DNA from: Gammaproteobacteria bacterium
GTDB lineage: Bacteria; Pseudomonadota; Gammaproteobacteria; Pseudomonadales; Halieaceae
DNA: 64,000 nt
Assembly: GCA_030428835.1 (NCBI GenBank)
Contig: JAUIEP010000004.1
Span: 1 to 64,000 of the forward strand
Direction of reading: 5' to 3'
Shown here: one piece after another, positions 34,095-43,618 of the stretch
Layout: each line of letters begins with the position of its first letter
Position numbering within the stretch: the stretch's first letter is position 1
Notes under the pieces: model-generated
What the model saw: only the letters and a program-made list of their open reading frames with translations
Told to the model about the DNA's origin: nothing
Databases searched by the model: none
Made by a program: the position numbers and the translations under genes

Positions 34095-35005
34095 CGGTCC
34101 CTGTGTACGATGTAGCGCGCGAGCTGCTCGAGCCGCCGTGCATTCGCAGCGAACGGCGCAAGCTGCGCCAACCCCGATTCCATTAGTTGCCGCGCCTCTG
34201 CGCGCGCACCGTCGAGGCCCAGTAATGTCACGTAGGTGGGTTTGTCGGCCAGCGCATCCTTACCCTGCGTCTTGCCGAGAGTCTGTGTGTCGCCGGTGAC
34301 ATCCAGGATATCGTCGACGACCTGGAACGCCAGGCCGATGTCGCGGCCGTAGGCGTCGAGACGCGCAAGCTGCTGCTCCGTGGCGCCGGCGGCGATGCCG
34401 CCGAGCGCCACCGACGCGCGAATGAGCGCGCCGGTCTTGCACAGGTGCATCTCCCTGAGCGCCTCGAGGTCCATCGTTTCACCCACCGCGCTGATGTCGA
34501 CAAACTGTCCGCCCACCATGCCCGCGAGTCCGGCCGCCCCCGCCAGCGTGCTGATGGCGGCAACCCGGCTGTTCTCGCTTATGTCCGGCGCCCGGGCCAG
34601 CAGTTCGAACGCGCGCGCCTGCAGGCCGTCGCCGACCAGTATCGCGGTGGCCTCGTCGAAGGCGCGGTGCAGGCTCGGCCGGCCGCGGCGCAGGTCGTCG
34701 TCGTCCATCGCCGGCAGGTCGTCGTGAATGAGGGAGTAGGTGTGGATGATCTCGAGCGCGGCCGCGAGGTGGTCGGCGCCGGGGGGAATATCACCGGCCA
34801 CGGCCTCGGCCGCGGCGTAGCACAGCACCGGGCGTACAAGCTTGCCCGTGTTCTCGAAGGGATAGCGGCTGGCGTCCAGCAACCCCGCCGGTACGCGGAG
34901 TTCGCCGTGTCCGGCGTCGAGCGACGGCAACAACACCGCCTGGCAGCGCGTCCGGCACGCGGCCAGGTAGCCGTCGAAATCCGCGTCGGGGTCAGTCTTC
35001 GGCAT
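34091..35005 (-). CDS. ispA: Farnesyl diphosphate synthase
   Basis: Condenses isopentenyl and dimethylallyl diphosphate to farnesyl diphosphate for quinones and bactoprenol. The 304-residue protein (E. coli 299) has the first aspartate-rich motif [19 protein letters not shown] (Asp95 onward) and the second, [28 protein letters not shown] and [20 protein letters not shown] are also typical. The start overlaps the end of xseB by 14 bases. The usual downstream partner dxs is not adjacent. Confidence 0.95.
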   Translation of the reverse strand: MPKTDPDADFDGYLAACRTRCQAVLLPSLDAGHGELRVPAGLLDASRYPFENTGKLVRPVLCYAAAEAVAGDIPPGADHLAAALEIIHTYSLIHDDLPAMDDDDLRRGRPSLHRAFDEATAILVGDGLQARAFELLARAPDISENSRVAAISTLAGAAGLAGMVGGQFVDISAVGETMDLEALREMHLCKTGALIRASVALGGIAAGATEQQLARLDAYGRDIGLAFQVVDDILDVTGDTQTLGKTQGKDALADKPTYVTLLGLDGARAEARQLMESGLAQLAPFAANARRLEQLARYIVHRDR

Positions 35006-35237
35006 CCAGTTCCGTGCTGACGGGTTCGCCGTCCTCTTCCATGAGCACGCGGACCTTCTGTTCCGCCTCGGTCAGCGACGCCTGCACCTGGCGCGTGAGT
35101 TTGATGCCTTCCTCGAACAGCGCGAGAGAGTCTTCCAGCGGCGTGTCCTCCTGTTCGATGCGCTCGATGATGGACTGCAGGCGCGCGATGCTGGCATCGA
35201 AACTCGGGGTTTCGTCGGCGGATTTGTTCTTCGGCAT
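34992..35237 (-). CDS. xseB: Exodeoxyribonuclease VII small subunit
   Basis: The helical accessory subunit of exonuclease VII, which degrades single-stranded DNA to oligonucleotides together with XseA. The 81-residue protein (E. coli 80) contains FDASIARLQSIIERIEQ, TPLEDSLALFEEGIKLTRQ and a coiled-coil end LTEAEQKVRVL. It heads an xseB-ispA pair, the common gammaproteobacterial arrangement. Confidence 0.94.
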   Translation of the reverse strand: MPKNKSADETPSFDASIARLQSIIERIEQEDTPLEDSLALFEEGIKLTRQVQASLTEAEQKVRVLMEEDGEPVSTELDAED

Positions 35238-35349
35238 AGTCTGTTGCGGGCTGTGATCGGGGCAGCGTCATCATAGCCTGTTCGCGCTGCCAATGCATTG
35301 GTCCAGCCGTTCGCGGGCCGCTCGCCCGGGGCGGGGCGCAGGCGCGATT

Positions 35350-35410
35350 GGTATTACTTTACAATTGCATTTTATTTGTGTTTTCAGGGGGTTAAGATCG
35401 AACATTAACT
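35350..35410 (+). promoter_or_regulatory. AT-rich upstream region of the polysaccharide locus
   Basis: An AT-rich patch in otherwise GC-rich DNA holds several partial promoter elements: TTTACAAT at 35358-35365, TTGCAT at 35365-35370 and TTAAGAT near 35392. No pair has ideal spacing. It lies 60-120 bases before the ABC permease gene and is the likely promoter or H-NS-type binding region for the locus. The rest of the 35238-35469 spacer shows no gene. Confidence 0.35.
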
Positions 35411-35469
35411 CGCGATCGACGTATATCGCACCGCATTCCAACGCAGCCCTGCGGCGGCGGCACCGGCCA

Positions 35470-36312
35470 ATGAGTCAGAACATAAAAACCTACAGCCCGG
35501 CCAACAGTTCCTTCCTCGACGGGCGCGCCTGGCGCCGGATGGTCGCCGACCTGTGGGGATCCCGGGAATTGATTCGCAGCCTCGCGTACCGGGACTACTC
35601 CGTGCGCTACCGGCAGTCGGTGCTGGGCTATGTCTGGGCCGTGGCGCCGCAGGTGATCACCGTCGGGATCTTTGCATTCCTTGCGCGCTATAGGGTGTTC
35701 GACATGGGGCAGCCGACACTGCCCTACCTCGTGCACGCGCTGTGGAGTATCTCGGTGTGGCAGTTGTTCTCCGTCAGCCTGGTGAACTGCACCAACAGCC
35801 TGGTCACCGCGGGCTCCCTGGTCACCAAGATCAACTTCCCGAAGGAGAGCCTGGTGATCGCCTCCACGGGCAAGGCGCTGATCGATTTCCTGATCCGCCT
35901 GGTGCCGGTCTTTATCGTGATGCTGTGGACGGGGTTCGTGCCGTCGGCGGCCGTACTCTACATTCCCTTCATACTTGTGCTCGTGATGCTGTTCGCGATC
36001 GGCATCGGCTTCGTCCTCGCCGTGGTCAACCTCGTGATACGCGACATGGGCAACATGGTCAGCATGGTCATGACCTTCGGCATGTTCCTGTCACCCATAC
36101 TGTACCCGCCGCCCGTCACCGCGCCGTTCTCGCTGGTGAATGTGCTCAACCCGTTCAGTCCGCTGCTGATCGCCACCCAGGAAATGCTGGCCGGTGCGCC
36201 GCAGTCACAACCTGTGGCACTGGCGCTCACTGCGCTGCTGTCGGTCGTGGTGTTCGCGGTGGGCTGGCGCGTGTTCTGCATCACGATGCCGCGCGTCGCG
36301 GAGAGGGCCTGA
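35470..36312 (+). CDS. Polysaccharide ABC transporter permease (Wzm/KpsM type)
   Basis: The inner-membrane half of an ABC-2 exporter for lipid-linked polysaccharide. The 280 residues begin with an N-terminal amphipathic segment (LAYRDYSVRYRQSVLGYVWA) and include about six membrane spans (QVITVGIFAFLARY, DFLIRLVPVFIVMLW, IPFILVLVMLFAIG and SVVVFAVGWRVFC). FLSPILYPPPVT and LNPFSPLLIATQEML are typical of the family. The ATG at 35470 gives the usual short cytoplasmic N-terminus; the Shine-Dalgarno is weak. The ATPase gene follows after 3 bases. Confidence 0.92.
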   Translation: MSQNIKTYSPANSSFLDGRAWRRMVADLWGSRELIRSLAYRDYSVRYRQSVLGYVWAVAPQVITVGIFAFLARYRVFDMGQPTLPYLVHALWSISVWQLFSVSLVNCTNSLVTAGSLVTKINFPKESLVIASTGKALIDFLIRLVPVFIVMLWTGFVPSAAVLYIPFILVLVMLFAIGIGFVLAVVNLVIRDMGNMVSMVMTFGMFLSPILYPPPVTAPFSLVNVLNPFSPLLIATQEMLAGAPQSQPVALALTALLSVVVFAVGWRVFCITMPRVAERA

Positions 36313-36315
36313 CGC

Positions 36316-37509
36316 GTGGACGGCGAGGTGTTGATCGAGCTCGAGCACGTGCGCAAGAAGTACTGTCGCTCGCTGCGCAAGTCGATGCTGTACGGGGTGC
36401 ACGACATCTACAGTGACCTGCTCGGCCGCCCGCTGGACCCGGCCCTGCGGGCGGATGAATTCTACGCCACCGACGACGTGTCCCTCACCGTGCGCCGCGG
36501 CGAGTGCGTGGGCCTGATCGGTTCCAACGGCGCCGGCAAGAGCACGCTGCTGAAGATGATCAACGGCATCTTCATGCCGGACGAGGGCAGGATCACTGTG
36601 CGCGGCAAGGTCGGCGCGCTCATTGAGGTAGGTGCGGGCTTCCACCCGCTCCTGAGTGGCCGCGAGAATATCTACATCAGCGCATCGGTGCTCGGCATGT
36701 CCCGGCGCGAGGTGGACAGGAAGCTGGAGAGCATCATCGCGTTCGCCGAACTGGGCGAGTTCATCGATATGCCGATCAAGAACTACTCCAGCGGCATGTA
36801 CGTGCGGCTGGGTTTCGCGGTCGCCGCGCACCTCGAGCCGGACATCCTGGTCATCGACGAGGTGCTGGCGGTTGGCGACATGGCGTTTCGCAGCAAGTGC
36901 TACCGGGAGATCGACCGCCTGCGCAAGAAGTGCGCCATCATCTTCGTCAGTCACAGCATGCAGCAGGTCAGCAGGGTGTGTGACCGCGCGCTGTTTTTGG
37001 AGCACGGCCGCGTGGTCTACGCGGGCGACACGGCGACGGCGATCCACCGCCTGAACGAGAGTACGGCGCGGCGCGTGGGTGACGGCCGCGAGGACGCGGG
37101 CACCGGTGCGGTGAGCATAGAGGGCATCCGCCTGGAGGTGGACGGACAGGCGGGCACCACCGTGCGGCACGGCGACGACGTGACCGTCACTGTGAGCCTG
37201 CGCGCTCCAGAGCCGGTGGCGGATGCCGTTATCAATATTGCGTTTTACACGACGGATGAGTCGCTCGTGATGCAGTGCACCAACCAGTGCCTGCCCGGCA
37301 ACAGCATCCCGGCGGGCGACAGCACCTTCTCCACCGTCATCCCGGCCCTGCCGCTGGTGTCGGGCATCTATCACCTCACGGCGCTGGTACAGTCCCCCGA
37401 CCTGCTGGTGCCCTATGCCTGGACGAAGAAAATCCTTAGCATTGTGGTGGAGAGTGAGATCACCAGTAACGCTCCGGTGCGCTTGCCGGTCCAGTGGGCG
37501 GCGCAGTGA
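36316..37509 (+). CDS. Polysaccharide ABC transporter ATP-binding protein with Wzt-like C-terminal domain
   Basis: Powers export by the preceding permease. In its 397 residues, Walker A is GSNGAGKST (residues 69-77), the signature region is KNYSSGMYVRLGFAVAAHL, and ILVIDEVLAVGDMAFRSKC marks the Wzt/TagH subfamily. Residues about 255-397 form an extra beta-rich domain (VTVTVSLRAPEPVADAVINI) like the Wzt carbohydrate-binding domain, which recognises the finished chain terminus. That suggests a terminally modified polymer. The start is GTG. Confidence 0.93.
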   Translation: MDGEVLIELEHVRKKYCRSLRKSMLYGVHDIYSDLLGRPLDPALRADEFYATDDVSLTVRRGECVGLIGSNGAGKSTLLKMINGIFMPDEGRITVRGKVGALIEVGAGFHPLLSGRENIYISASVLGMSRREVDRKLESIIAFAELGEFIDMPIKNYSSGMYVRLGFAVAAHLEPDILVIDEVLAVGDMAFRSKCYREIDRLRKKCAIIFVSHSMQQVSRVCDRALFLEHGRVVYAGDTATAIHRLNESTARRVGDGREDAGTGAVSIEGIRLEVDGQAGTTVRHGDDVTVTVSLRAPEPVADAVINIAFYTTDESLVMQCTNQCLPGNSIPAGDSTFSTVIPALPLVSGIYHLTALVQSPDLLVPYAWTKKILSIVVESEITSNAPVRLPVQWAAQ

Positions 37510-37537
37510 CCGGCGCGGCGGGGAGCAGGTGGCGCTG

Positions 37538-38815
37538 ATGGCCCTTGATGTCATCAAGACGACGGTCAGCCATGACCACTGCATCGGCTGCGGTATGTGC
37601 GATGCGGTGTGCCCCTACGACGCCATCGAGATGATCTACAACCCCGTCAAGGAGGTTGAGCCGAGCATCGACTACGACCTGTGTGCGGACAAGTGCTCCG
37701 CCTGCGTCAACTTCTGTCCTTTCACCGAAGAGAAGATCGAGGCCGAGGCGGACAAGCTCCTGGCGCTCGATAATCCCAATGCCCACGGCGTGGACGGCGG
37801 CAACTTCTATCTCGCCTGGGACCGCGACCGGGACAAGCGCTTTCGCAGCGCCTCCGGCGGTGCGGTGTCGGCGATTGCCACCACGATGTTGGAGCAGGAC
37901 ATCGTCGACGTGGTTTTCCATGCCCAGATGGTGCTGAACGATCTGGGCAAGGAACACTACAAGGTCTCGGTGAGCCACTCGGTGGGTGAAGTCGAGGAGA
38001 AGCGCAGTTCCTTCTACGCGCCGATTTCATTCTCGAGCGCGATCAAGACGCTGCGCCGGACCGACACCCGCGTACTGATCATCGGCGTGCCGTGCCTGGT
38101 GCGGGCGGCCACCGAGTTGCTCGCAGAAAACAAGCAGTTCCGCAACGTGCGGGCCTATACCGTGGCCCTGGCCTGCAGCCACGTCACCAACGGCCAGTTC
38201 GTCGACGCGCTGGCGGACTCGGAGGGCGTCGGTTACTCGCCGTTTCTCGCCAACCTGCGCGACAAGACCGGCGCCCCCAACGCCAATGCGTTCAACAACC
38301 GCTTCTTCACGCAGGAGAAGGATCTCCTGATCAAGAGCCGCTTCGATACCCTGTTCACCACCCTGTGGCGCAACTACTTCTTCTCCAAGAACATCTGTTT
38401 CAAGTGCAGTGACTTCTGGGGCTACACGGCGGACGTGAGCATCAAGGACGCCTGGGGCAAGTGGGCGGCGGACCCGCTGGGCAAGAGCATCGTGATCACC
38501 CGCAACCCTGAGGTGGAACGTGTCCTCACCGGCGCGGCGTCGCTCGAGGTCCAGACGCTGGACTACGAGGAGGTCATCGATTGCCAGCCCTCTACCACCC
38601 GCTTCAAGCATGACGAGGTGCAGGACAGGATCCGCAAGCCGGTGTGGGCGAAGGAGAATATCCGCAATGGCTACCTGAAGCTGTACCTGTACGCCTGGGC
38701 CTCCAAGCGGGTGTACCGGCTCTTCGGCATGCGCGGCCTCAATCTGCTGTTGTCACTGGCGTCGATGAAGGGCAAGGCGCGGCGTTTCAAGCGCCTGGTG
38801 TTCAGCAGGGCCTGA
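37538..38815 (+). CDS. FrhB-like protein with two [4Fe-4S] clusters (coenzyme F420 hydrogenase beta family)
   Basis: A 425-residue protein with an N-terminal ferredoxin domain: cysteines 15, 18, 21 and 25 (CIGCGMCDAVCP) and 49, 53, 56 and 60 (CADKCSACVNFCP). It continues as the FrhB/FdhB family (FRSASGGAVSAIATTMLEQD, VLIIGVPCLVRAATELL, FSKNICFKCSDFWGYTADVS). In other genomes such proteins often adjoin polysaccharide pyruvyl transferases, as here, where they are thought to take part in sugar redox modification; no F420 genes are seen in the window. The ATG at 37538 was chosen for the ferredoxin N-terminus. Confidence 0.85.
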   Translation: MALDVIKTTVSHDHCIGCGMCDAVCPYDAIEMIYNPVKEVEPSIDYDLCADKCSACVNFCPFTEEKIEAEADKLLALDNPNAHGVDGGNFYLAWDRDRDKRFRSASGGAVSAIATTMLEQDIVDVVFHAQMVLNDLGKEHYKVSVSHSVGEVEEKRSSFYAPISFSSAIKTLRRTDTRVLIIGVPCLVRAATELLAENKQFRNVRAYTVALACSHVTNGQFVDALADSEGVGYSPFLANLRDKTGAPNANAFNNRFFTQEKDLLIKSRFDTLFTTLWRNYFFSKNICFKCSDFWGYTADVSIKDAWGKWAADPLGKSIVITRNPEVERVLTGAASLEVQTLDYEEVIDCQPSTTRFKHDEVQDRIRKPVWAKENIRNGYLKLYLYAWASKRVYRLFGMRGLNLLLSLASMKGKARRFKRLVFSRA

Positions 38816-38824
38816 GGGGCGGCG

Positions 38825-40120
38825 ATGTCCGGGGACAGACAGGGGCGCATTCTCGTGACGGGGGGCTACGGCTATGACAACGCCGGCGACGAGGCGCAAC
38901 TGAATGCCTCTCTGTCGCGACTCAAGGCGGACTATCCCGGCTATGAGATCGTGGTATTGACCCACGATCGCGAGCAGACGGCCCGCGTGCACCACCACGA
39001 TACGCTCGCCGATTCGCCGCGCGAGGCGTTCTACGACCACAACAGTTCGCGCTTCTACTTCCCGCACAAGCCGCTGGACAAGGCGCGCTTCCTGCTGCGC
39101 GCGTCGTGGGTCTTGGCCAACGCCTACCTGCTCCGCCTGCGACTGGGCACCTGGTTGCTCGACGCCAAGGCGCGCGACCTGCTCGAGTTGCTGCGCGGCA
39201 GTGACCTGCTGTTTTATTCCGGTGGCGGCTATATCACCGCCAAGACGCGCTCGCGCTTCTGGGATGCGCTGTTCTTCATCGCCTGTGCCAAGGTCTTCCG
39301 GGTGCCCGTGGCGCTCTCGGGGCAGACTATCGGACTCTGGCGGGAGGGGCCGAACCGTGCGCTGGCCCGCTGGAGCCTGAACAAGGTGGACCTGATCAGC
39401 GTGCGCGATCCGGTAGATTCCATCGCCGCACTGGAAGACATCGACATGGCGGCGCACAAGTACCGCGCGGTGTGTGACGATGCCACTTTCTGCGAGCGCT
39501 CGGAGTCCGCGGCGTATCGCCAGGTGCTCGCGGGGCTCGGCCTGCATGCGGATGATCTCGCCGGCGGCTATATCGCGCTGAATATCCACTACTGGGGCAT
39601 GCCGCCCGAACAGCGACGCCCGATGCTGGAAGAGATCGCCGCGCTGCTGGACGCGGTCGTGGCGCAACGCCCCATGCCCGTGGTGCTCGTCCCCATGACC
39701 CCGACGGACACTGACACCATGCTGCAGGCGCAACCCCTGTTCGCACGGCGGCCCGTGGTGTTCGAGTGCGGCTTCGATTTCCGCGTCATCCGCGCATTGC
39801 TGGCCGACGCCAGCGTCTGCGTGACCATGAAGCACCACCCGATCATCTTTGCCCTGGGCGAGGGTACCCCGACCGTGGCGTTGAATTACTCAAGCTACTA
39901 CCAGCACAAGAACGCCGGTGCCATGGCGCTGTTCGGTGTGCAGGACTACTGTATCCGCCTCGACGACGCGGGGTATGACCGCGCCGCGGCCGCGCGTCTC
40001 ATCGTGTCCACCGTGGACGCTCGCCAGGATTTGTCGGGCAGTATCAGGGCCCATCACGCCGACCTGCGCGAACGGCAGGATGCGTTCTTCCGCGATGTGC
40101 GCTCGGTGGTCCGCGCGTGA
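38825..40120 (+). CDS. Polysaccharide pyruvyl transferase family protein
   Basis: This 431-residue protein has the family N-terminus ILVTGGYGYDNAGDEAQLNA (residues 9-28), LLFYSGGGYITAKTRSRFWD in the middle, and a GT-B-like C-terminus with ASVCVTMKHHPIIFALGEGT and TVALNYSSYYQHKN. Family members move pyruvate from phosphoenolpyruvate onto sugar residues as ketals, giving negative charge (CsaB, WcaK). It lies between the FrhB-like gene and a glycosyltransferase; its stop overlaps the next GTG start. Acceptor sugar unknown. Confidence 0.88.
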   Translation: MSGDRQGRILVTGGYGYDNAGDEAQLNASLSRLKADYPGYEIVVLTHDREQTARVHHHDTLADSPREAFYDHNSSRFYFPHKPLDKARFLLRASWVLANAYLLRLRLGTWLLDAKARDLLELLRGSDLLFYSGGGYITAKTRSRFWDALFFIACAKVFRVPVALSGQTIGLWREGPNRALARWSLNKVDLISVRDPVDSIAALEDIDMAAHKYRAVCDDATFCERSESAAYRQVLAGLGLHADDLAGGYIALNIHYWGMPPEQRRPMLEEIAALLDAVVAQRPMPVVLVPMTPTDTDTMLQAQPLFARRPVVFECGFDFRVIRALLADASVCVTMKHHPIIFALGEGTPTVALNYSSYYQHKNAGAMALFGVQDYCIRLDDAGYDRAAAARLIVSTVDARQDLSGSIRAHHADLRERQDAFFRDVRSVVRA

Positions 40121-41220
40121 GCAGCCGTCTCGACCAGCCGCGCATCGTCTTCACGGGCAATATCGCGCGCTTCAACCCCAACCACCCCGGGCGCTCCAAC
40201 CAGAACCAGAATATCAACTGGCTGCGCCATATCGTCGCGCCCCATCTCGAGCGACTCCTGGACCGGCCGATGGCGGACGTCCAGTGGCGGGAGGGGGACA
40301 ACAACCTGTACGCCGCGCTCGGGCTGGCGCCGACGATGGAGGCCTACCTCGAGATCTACCTGGGCGGGTACAACGACAGGTTGGGCGACCTGCTGCTGCC
40401 GCAGTTCGACGGCGCGCTGGTGGTGGGCTTCGAGACACCGCCCTTCCTGCTCCAGTTGTTCGACGCGAACGACATTCCCTACATCGACGTGATCCTCGGG
40501 CCGTTGCGTTTTTTCCCGGACCTGGTGCCGGCTGTCCGCAGCAACGTGCCCGAAGTCGCCGCCGCGCTGGCCCGACAGTGCCTCGAGGAGGGCCAGATCC
40601 GCGCCATCGCCGCCTGGCGGCAGGCGTTTTTCGCCAAGCAGGCCCTGCCGGCGTACCCGGCGGGCACGACCCTGCTGGTGGGGCAGACCAACTTCGACAC
40701 CTCCCAGGTCAGCAACGGCGGCTTCGTGGACCTGACGCATTTCGAGGCCGAGGTGTCCGCTCTGGCGCAGCAGGGCAATGTGCTGTTCAAACCGCACCCC
40801 TACGTGACCAAACGCGACCGGCGCGAGCAGCTCGCGATGATCGGCCGCCACGGTATCGAGGTGAACGAGGACAACGTCTACCGCCTGCTCAACAGTGCGG
40901 GCATCGACAGCGTGGTGGCGATCTCCTCTTCCGTTTGTGTGGAGGCACCGTACTTCGGTTGCGCCGCCCGCACATTGATCGATTATCCCTTCCCCTTCGC
41001 CACCGCCCCCGGCGAGACGGGGTCGTTCTACAACGTCTGGGACAAGCTGGCCACCACCGCGTTCTGGGCGGCGCTGCTGGACAGGGAGTGCACCGGGAGT
41101 TACTCGCTGCCACCCGGGTCGCTGGCCCAGAGCCTCGGCCAGAGCTGGGGCGCGGATGCGTTCGCGCCCACCACCAGCCGGCCGCGTCGCGGCCTGCTGC
41201 AGCGGCTGCTGCGGCGTTGA
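40117..41220 (+). CDS. Capsule-synthesis-like glycosyltransferase (unnamed GT-B)
   Basis: This 367-residue protein has no well-known signature, but its C-terminal half, NVLFKPHPYVTKRDRREQ, NEDNVYRLLNSAGIDSVVAI and SSSVCVEAPYFGCAARTLID, looks like the nucleotide-sugar half of KpsS/KpsC-type enzymes. The N-terminus (IVFTGNIARFNPNHPGRSNQ) is distinctive. The GTG start at 40117 overlaps the pyruvyl-transferase stop (GTGA). It is probably a transferase for capsule assembly; donor and acceptor are not deducible. Confidence 0.6.
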   Translation: MSSRLDQPRIVFTGNIARFNPNHPGRSNQNQNINWLRHIVAPHLERLLDRPMADVQWREGDNNLYAALGLAPTMEAYLEIYLGGYNDRLGDLLLPQFDGALVVGFETPPFLLQLFDANDIPYIDVILGPLRFFPDLVPAVRSNVPEVAAALARQCLEEGQIRAIAAWRQAFFAKQALPAYPAGTTLLVGQTNFDTSQVSNGGFVDLTHFEAEVSALAQQGNVLFKPHPYVTKRDRREQLAMIGRHGIEVNEDNVYRLLNSAGIDSVVAISSSVCVEAPYFGCAARTLIDYPFPFATAPGETGSFYNVWDKLATTAFWAALLDRECTGSYSLPPGSLAQSLGQSWGADAFAPTTSRPRRGLLQRLLRR

Positions 41221-41245
41221 AGCGGCGGCGACCGGGGGCGGTAGC

Positions 41246-42427
41246 GTGAGTCGACGCCGTGTACTCATCGTCACACACGTGCGGCAGCTCTGGTCGGCGA
41301 AGCCCTCGGGCACCGTGCGCGCCATCAACAGCATGGCGGACTACCTGGCGCGCGAGCACCAGGTGGATTTCTACTGCACGAAGTACGTGCTGCGCCGCCC
41401 GGCGCCGGGCACCCCACTGCACTGCGGCCAGGGACTGGCGGCCTATGTGCTGGAACGCGTGTTGTTCTATGCGCGCAAGTTCCTGACCGGCGAGGCGCGG
41501 CGCCGCCCGCTGCTGCTGGACCCGGGCGATCGCCAGGCGACCAGCGAGGTGGCGGCTTTCCGCCGCTACCTGCAGGCGCACGCGTACGACGCGATTATTT
41601 TCGAGTACCTGCACAACCATCACCTGGCGCAGGCGGTCGATCGGGCGCGCACCCGTGTGCTGCTCGATACCCACGACCTGATGCACCGCCGCACGGCGAC
41701 CTTCGCGGCACTGGGCAGGGACCTGCCGCTGGCAATCAGCGAGGAGCGCGAGCTGGACTGTTTCGGCCTGTACGACAGGGTGCTGGCCATCCAGGATGAG
41801 GAGTTCCATTACCTCCAGGACAAGCTGGGCGCGCGGGCGCTGCTGGTCAAGCGCCCGGCCGAGTTGCACGAGGGCATGGCGGCGCCCGCGCCGGAGGCGC
41901 CCCTGCGCCTGTGTTTCGTCGCCTCCGCGGCGGAACACAACGTGGATGCGCTGCGCTGGTTCCTCGAGTCGGTGTGGAGCGAGGCATTGGCGCGGCAGTT
42001 CCGCCTCGACGTGTACGGCGCTGTCTGCAGGGAGATCGACGGCGCCTTGCTCGACGGGCGCCCGGGTGTGCACTTGCGTTTCGAGGTAGCGGACCTCGCG
42101 AGCGCCTACGGCCCCGCGCACCTGGTCATCAACCCGGTGCGCATCGGCAGCGGCCTGAAGATCAAGAATATCGAGGCTATGGGCTATGGCCGCGGCGTGC
42201 TGACCACCAGCCTGGGCGCCCAGGGCATGGAGGAATGCGTGGGCAGCGCCATCCTGACCGCGGATACCGCCGAGGCAATGCGCGAGCAGTTATTCGCGCT
42301 GGCCGCTGCCCCGCGGCGCGTCGCTGAACTCTCTGACCGGGCGCTGGCCGATGCCGCGGCGCATTTCTCGCCCGCGGCCTGCTTCGGCGAGCTCTCCAAC
42401 TGGATTGCATCGCCGGCGCTGCGCTGA
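41246..42427 (+). CDS. Glycosyltransferase family 4-like protein
   Basis: A 393-residue GT-B protein starting at GTG 41246 (SRRRVLIVTHVRQLWSAKPS), preceded by a GGGGGCGG stretch. The N-terminal acceptor domain includes GTVRAINSMADYLAREHQVD. The C-terminal donor domain includes LRLCFVASAAEHNVDALRWF and HLVINPVRIGSGLKIKNIEA, the latter carrying the usual Glu-containing donor motif, then MGYGRGVLTTSLGAQGMEEC. It is the last gene of the plus-strand run and converges on the KpsS-like gene. Confidence 0.85.
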   Translation: MSRRRVLIVTHVRQLWSAKPSGTVRAINSMADYLAREHQVDFYCTKYVLRRPAPGTPLHCGQGLAAYVLERVLFYARKFLTGEARRRPLLLDPGDRQATSEVAAFRRYLQAHAYDAIIFEYLHNHHLAQAVDRARTRVLLDTHDLMHRRTATFAALGRDLPLAISEERELDCFGLYDRVLAIQDEEFHYLQDKLGARALLVKRPAELHEGMAAPAPEAPLRLCFVASAAEHNVDALRWFLESVWSEALARQFRLDVYGAVCREIDGALLDGRPGVHLRFEVADLASAYGPAHLVINPVRIGSGLKIKNIEAMGYGRGVLTTSLGAQGMEECVGSAILTADTAEAMREQLFALAAAPRRVAELSDRALADAAAHFSPAACFGELSNWIASPALR

Positions 42428-42433
42428 ACGCAC

Positions 42434-43480
42434 TTACACGCCCTGTGCGTGCAGGTAGTCGCGCAGGCGCTCGCGCTCCGCGGCGTCGCGGAAAAACTCG
42501 ATACTGAACTGCCGGCCGAGCAGCTTGTGCAGGAAGCTGTCGACGCGCGCGGGATCCGCGCGCCACTGCCCGATCTGTGCGAGGCGCGACAGGTCTTCGT
42601 GACACTCCAGCGTGATGTTGTGGTTGGTGGTAAAACCCTCGCCGAAGGTGGCGCAGGGTTTGCCGAGCACCAGGGCCTCCAGAATCACGGTCGAGTTGGA
42701 CGCCACCACGCAACTGCACTTTTCCAGCAGGAGGCGGAGATCCTTGTTGTCGGTGGGCAGTACGATGTTGTCGCCGCCGGCGCGATAGGGCCCGTTGGTG
42801 TCGAGCGGGTGCGGTTTGAAGATGATGCGCCGGTCGGGCAGTTCCGCCTCGATGCGGTCGATGATCGACTGGTTGTCGTCGAAGGGGCAGAGTTCGAAGG
42901 CGGTGTCGCGCTCCAGTTGCATGGGCACGAACACGAAGTCGAAATCGTACTCGCCGGCCTGTTGCGCGTCCTGCTGTGTCCTGAGGTTGATCGAGTCCCA
43001 TTTCACGCGTACGAAATCGTTCGCCCGGAAGTCGTCCCGAAACGCCTGCAGCTCCGCGCGTTGTTCCCCGGTGAGCGGTGTGAGCGGCATGTCGCGGATG
43101 GAAGAGTGACCGTGTACCCCCTTCGGGTCGAAATACACGTTCTTCGTCTGCGGCATGAAGCCGATCTCGCAGTACAGCCGCCGTTCGGCCGGGATGCTTG
43201 CCGCCGCTTCCTGCAGTTGCGGCCAGAGCCCGTTGGGTATGATCACCTTGCGGTAGCGCGAGAAGTCCCCCCGCGGCGGCACGATGTGCACGGCAATGCC
43301 CAGGTGGCGACGAATATTGAAAATGAAGGGCAGGATAACGGGGTGGTCGATATACATGAAGGCGACGTCGGCCCCGGCCAGGCGCGTGTAGGCAGGCTCG
43401 AGGTAGCGCGCGCGCCAGAACAGCAACTGGTTTCTGAGCTCGGCGGTGAGCAGCTGTCGGCGGAACTTGTCGAAGGCCAT
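42434..43480 (-). CDS. Capsular polysaccharide synthesis (KpsS/LipB-like) transferase
   Basis: A 348-residue protein whose C-terminal half shows the KpsS/KpsC pattern: RRIIFKPHPLDTNGPYRAGG, then LRLLLEKCSCVVASNSTVIL and EALVLGKPCATFGEGFTTNH. The N-terminal part (VAFMYIDHPVILPFIFNIRR) is hydrophobic but not clearly a membrane anchor. KpsS-type enzymes add Kdo to the lipid anchor of group 2 capsules, so a role in starting or anchoring the chain is plausible. It is divergent from the cytidylyltransferase across a 138-bp spacer in which no gene is seen. Confidence 0.75.
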   Translation of the reverse strand: MAFDKFRRQLLTAELRNQLLFWRARYLEPAYTRLAGADVAFMYIDHPVILPFIFNIRRHLGIAVHIVPPRGDFSRYRKVIIPNGLWPQLQEAAASIPAERRLYCEIGFMPQTKNVYFDPKGVHGHSSIRDMPLTPLTGEQRAELQAFRDDFRANDFVRVKWDSINLRTQQDAQQAGEYDFDFVFVPMQLERDTAFELCPFDDNQSIIDRIEAELPDRRIIFKPHPLDTNGPYRAGGDNIVLPTDNKDLRLLLEKCSCVVASNSTVILEALVLGKPCATFGEGFTTNHNITLECHEDLSRLAQIGQWRADPARVDSFLHKLLGRQFSIEFFRDAAERERLRDYLHAQGV

Positions 43481-43618
43481 CGGCAGGCGCGTCCAGTGTG
43501 TCGTTTGCCCCGGGTCGCCGCGAGAAAGTCGGCCATAATCACGCGGCTGCGGCAGGCTTTAACGGCGTTACGATGATATCCTACCGCCACGCCACAGGGG
43601 AACCGGTGACCAGGGGAC

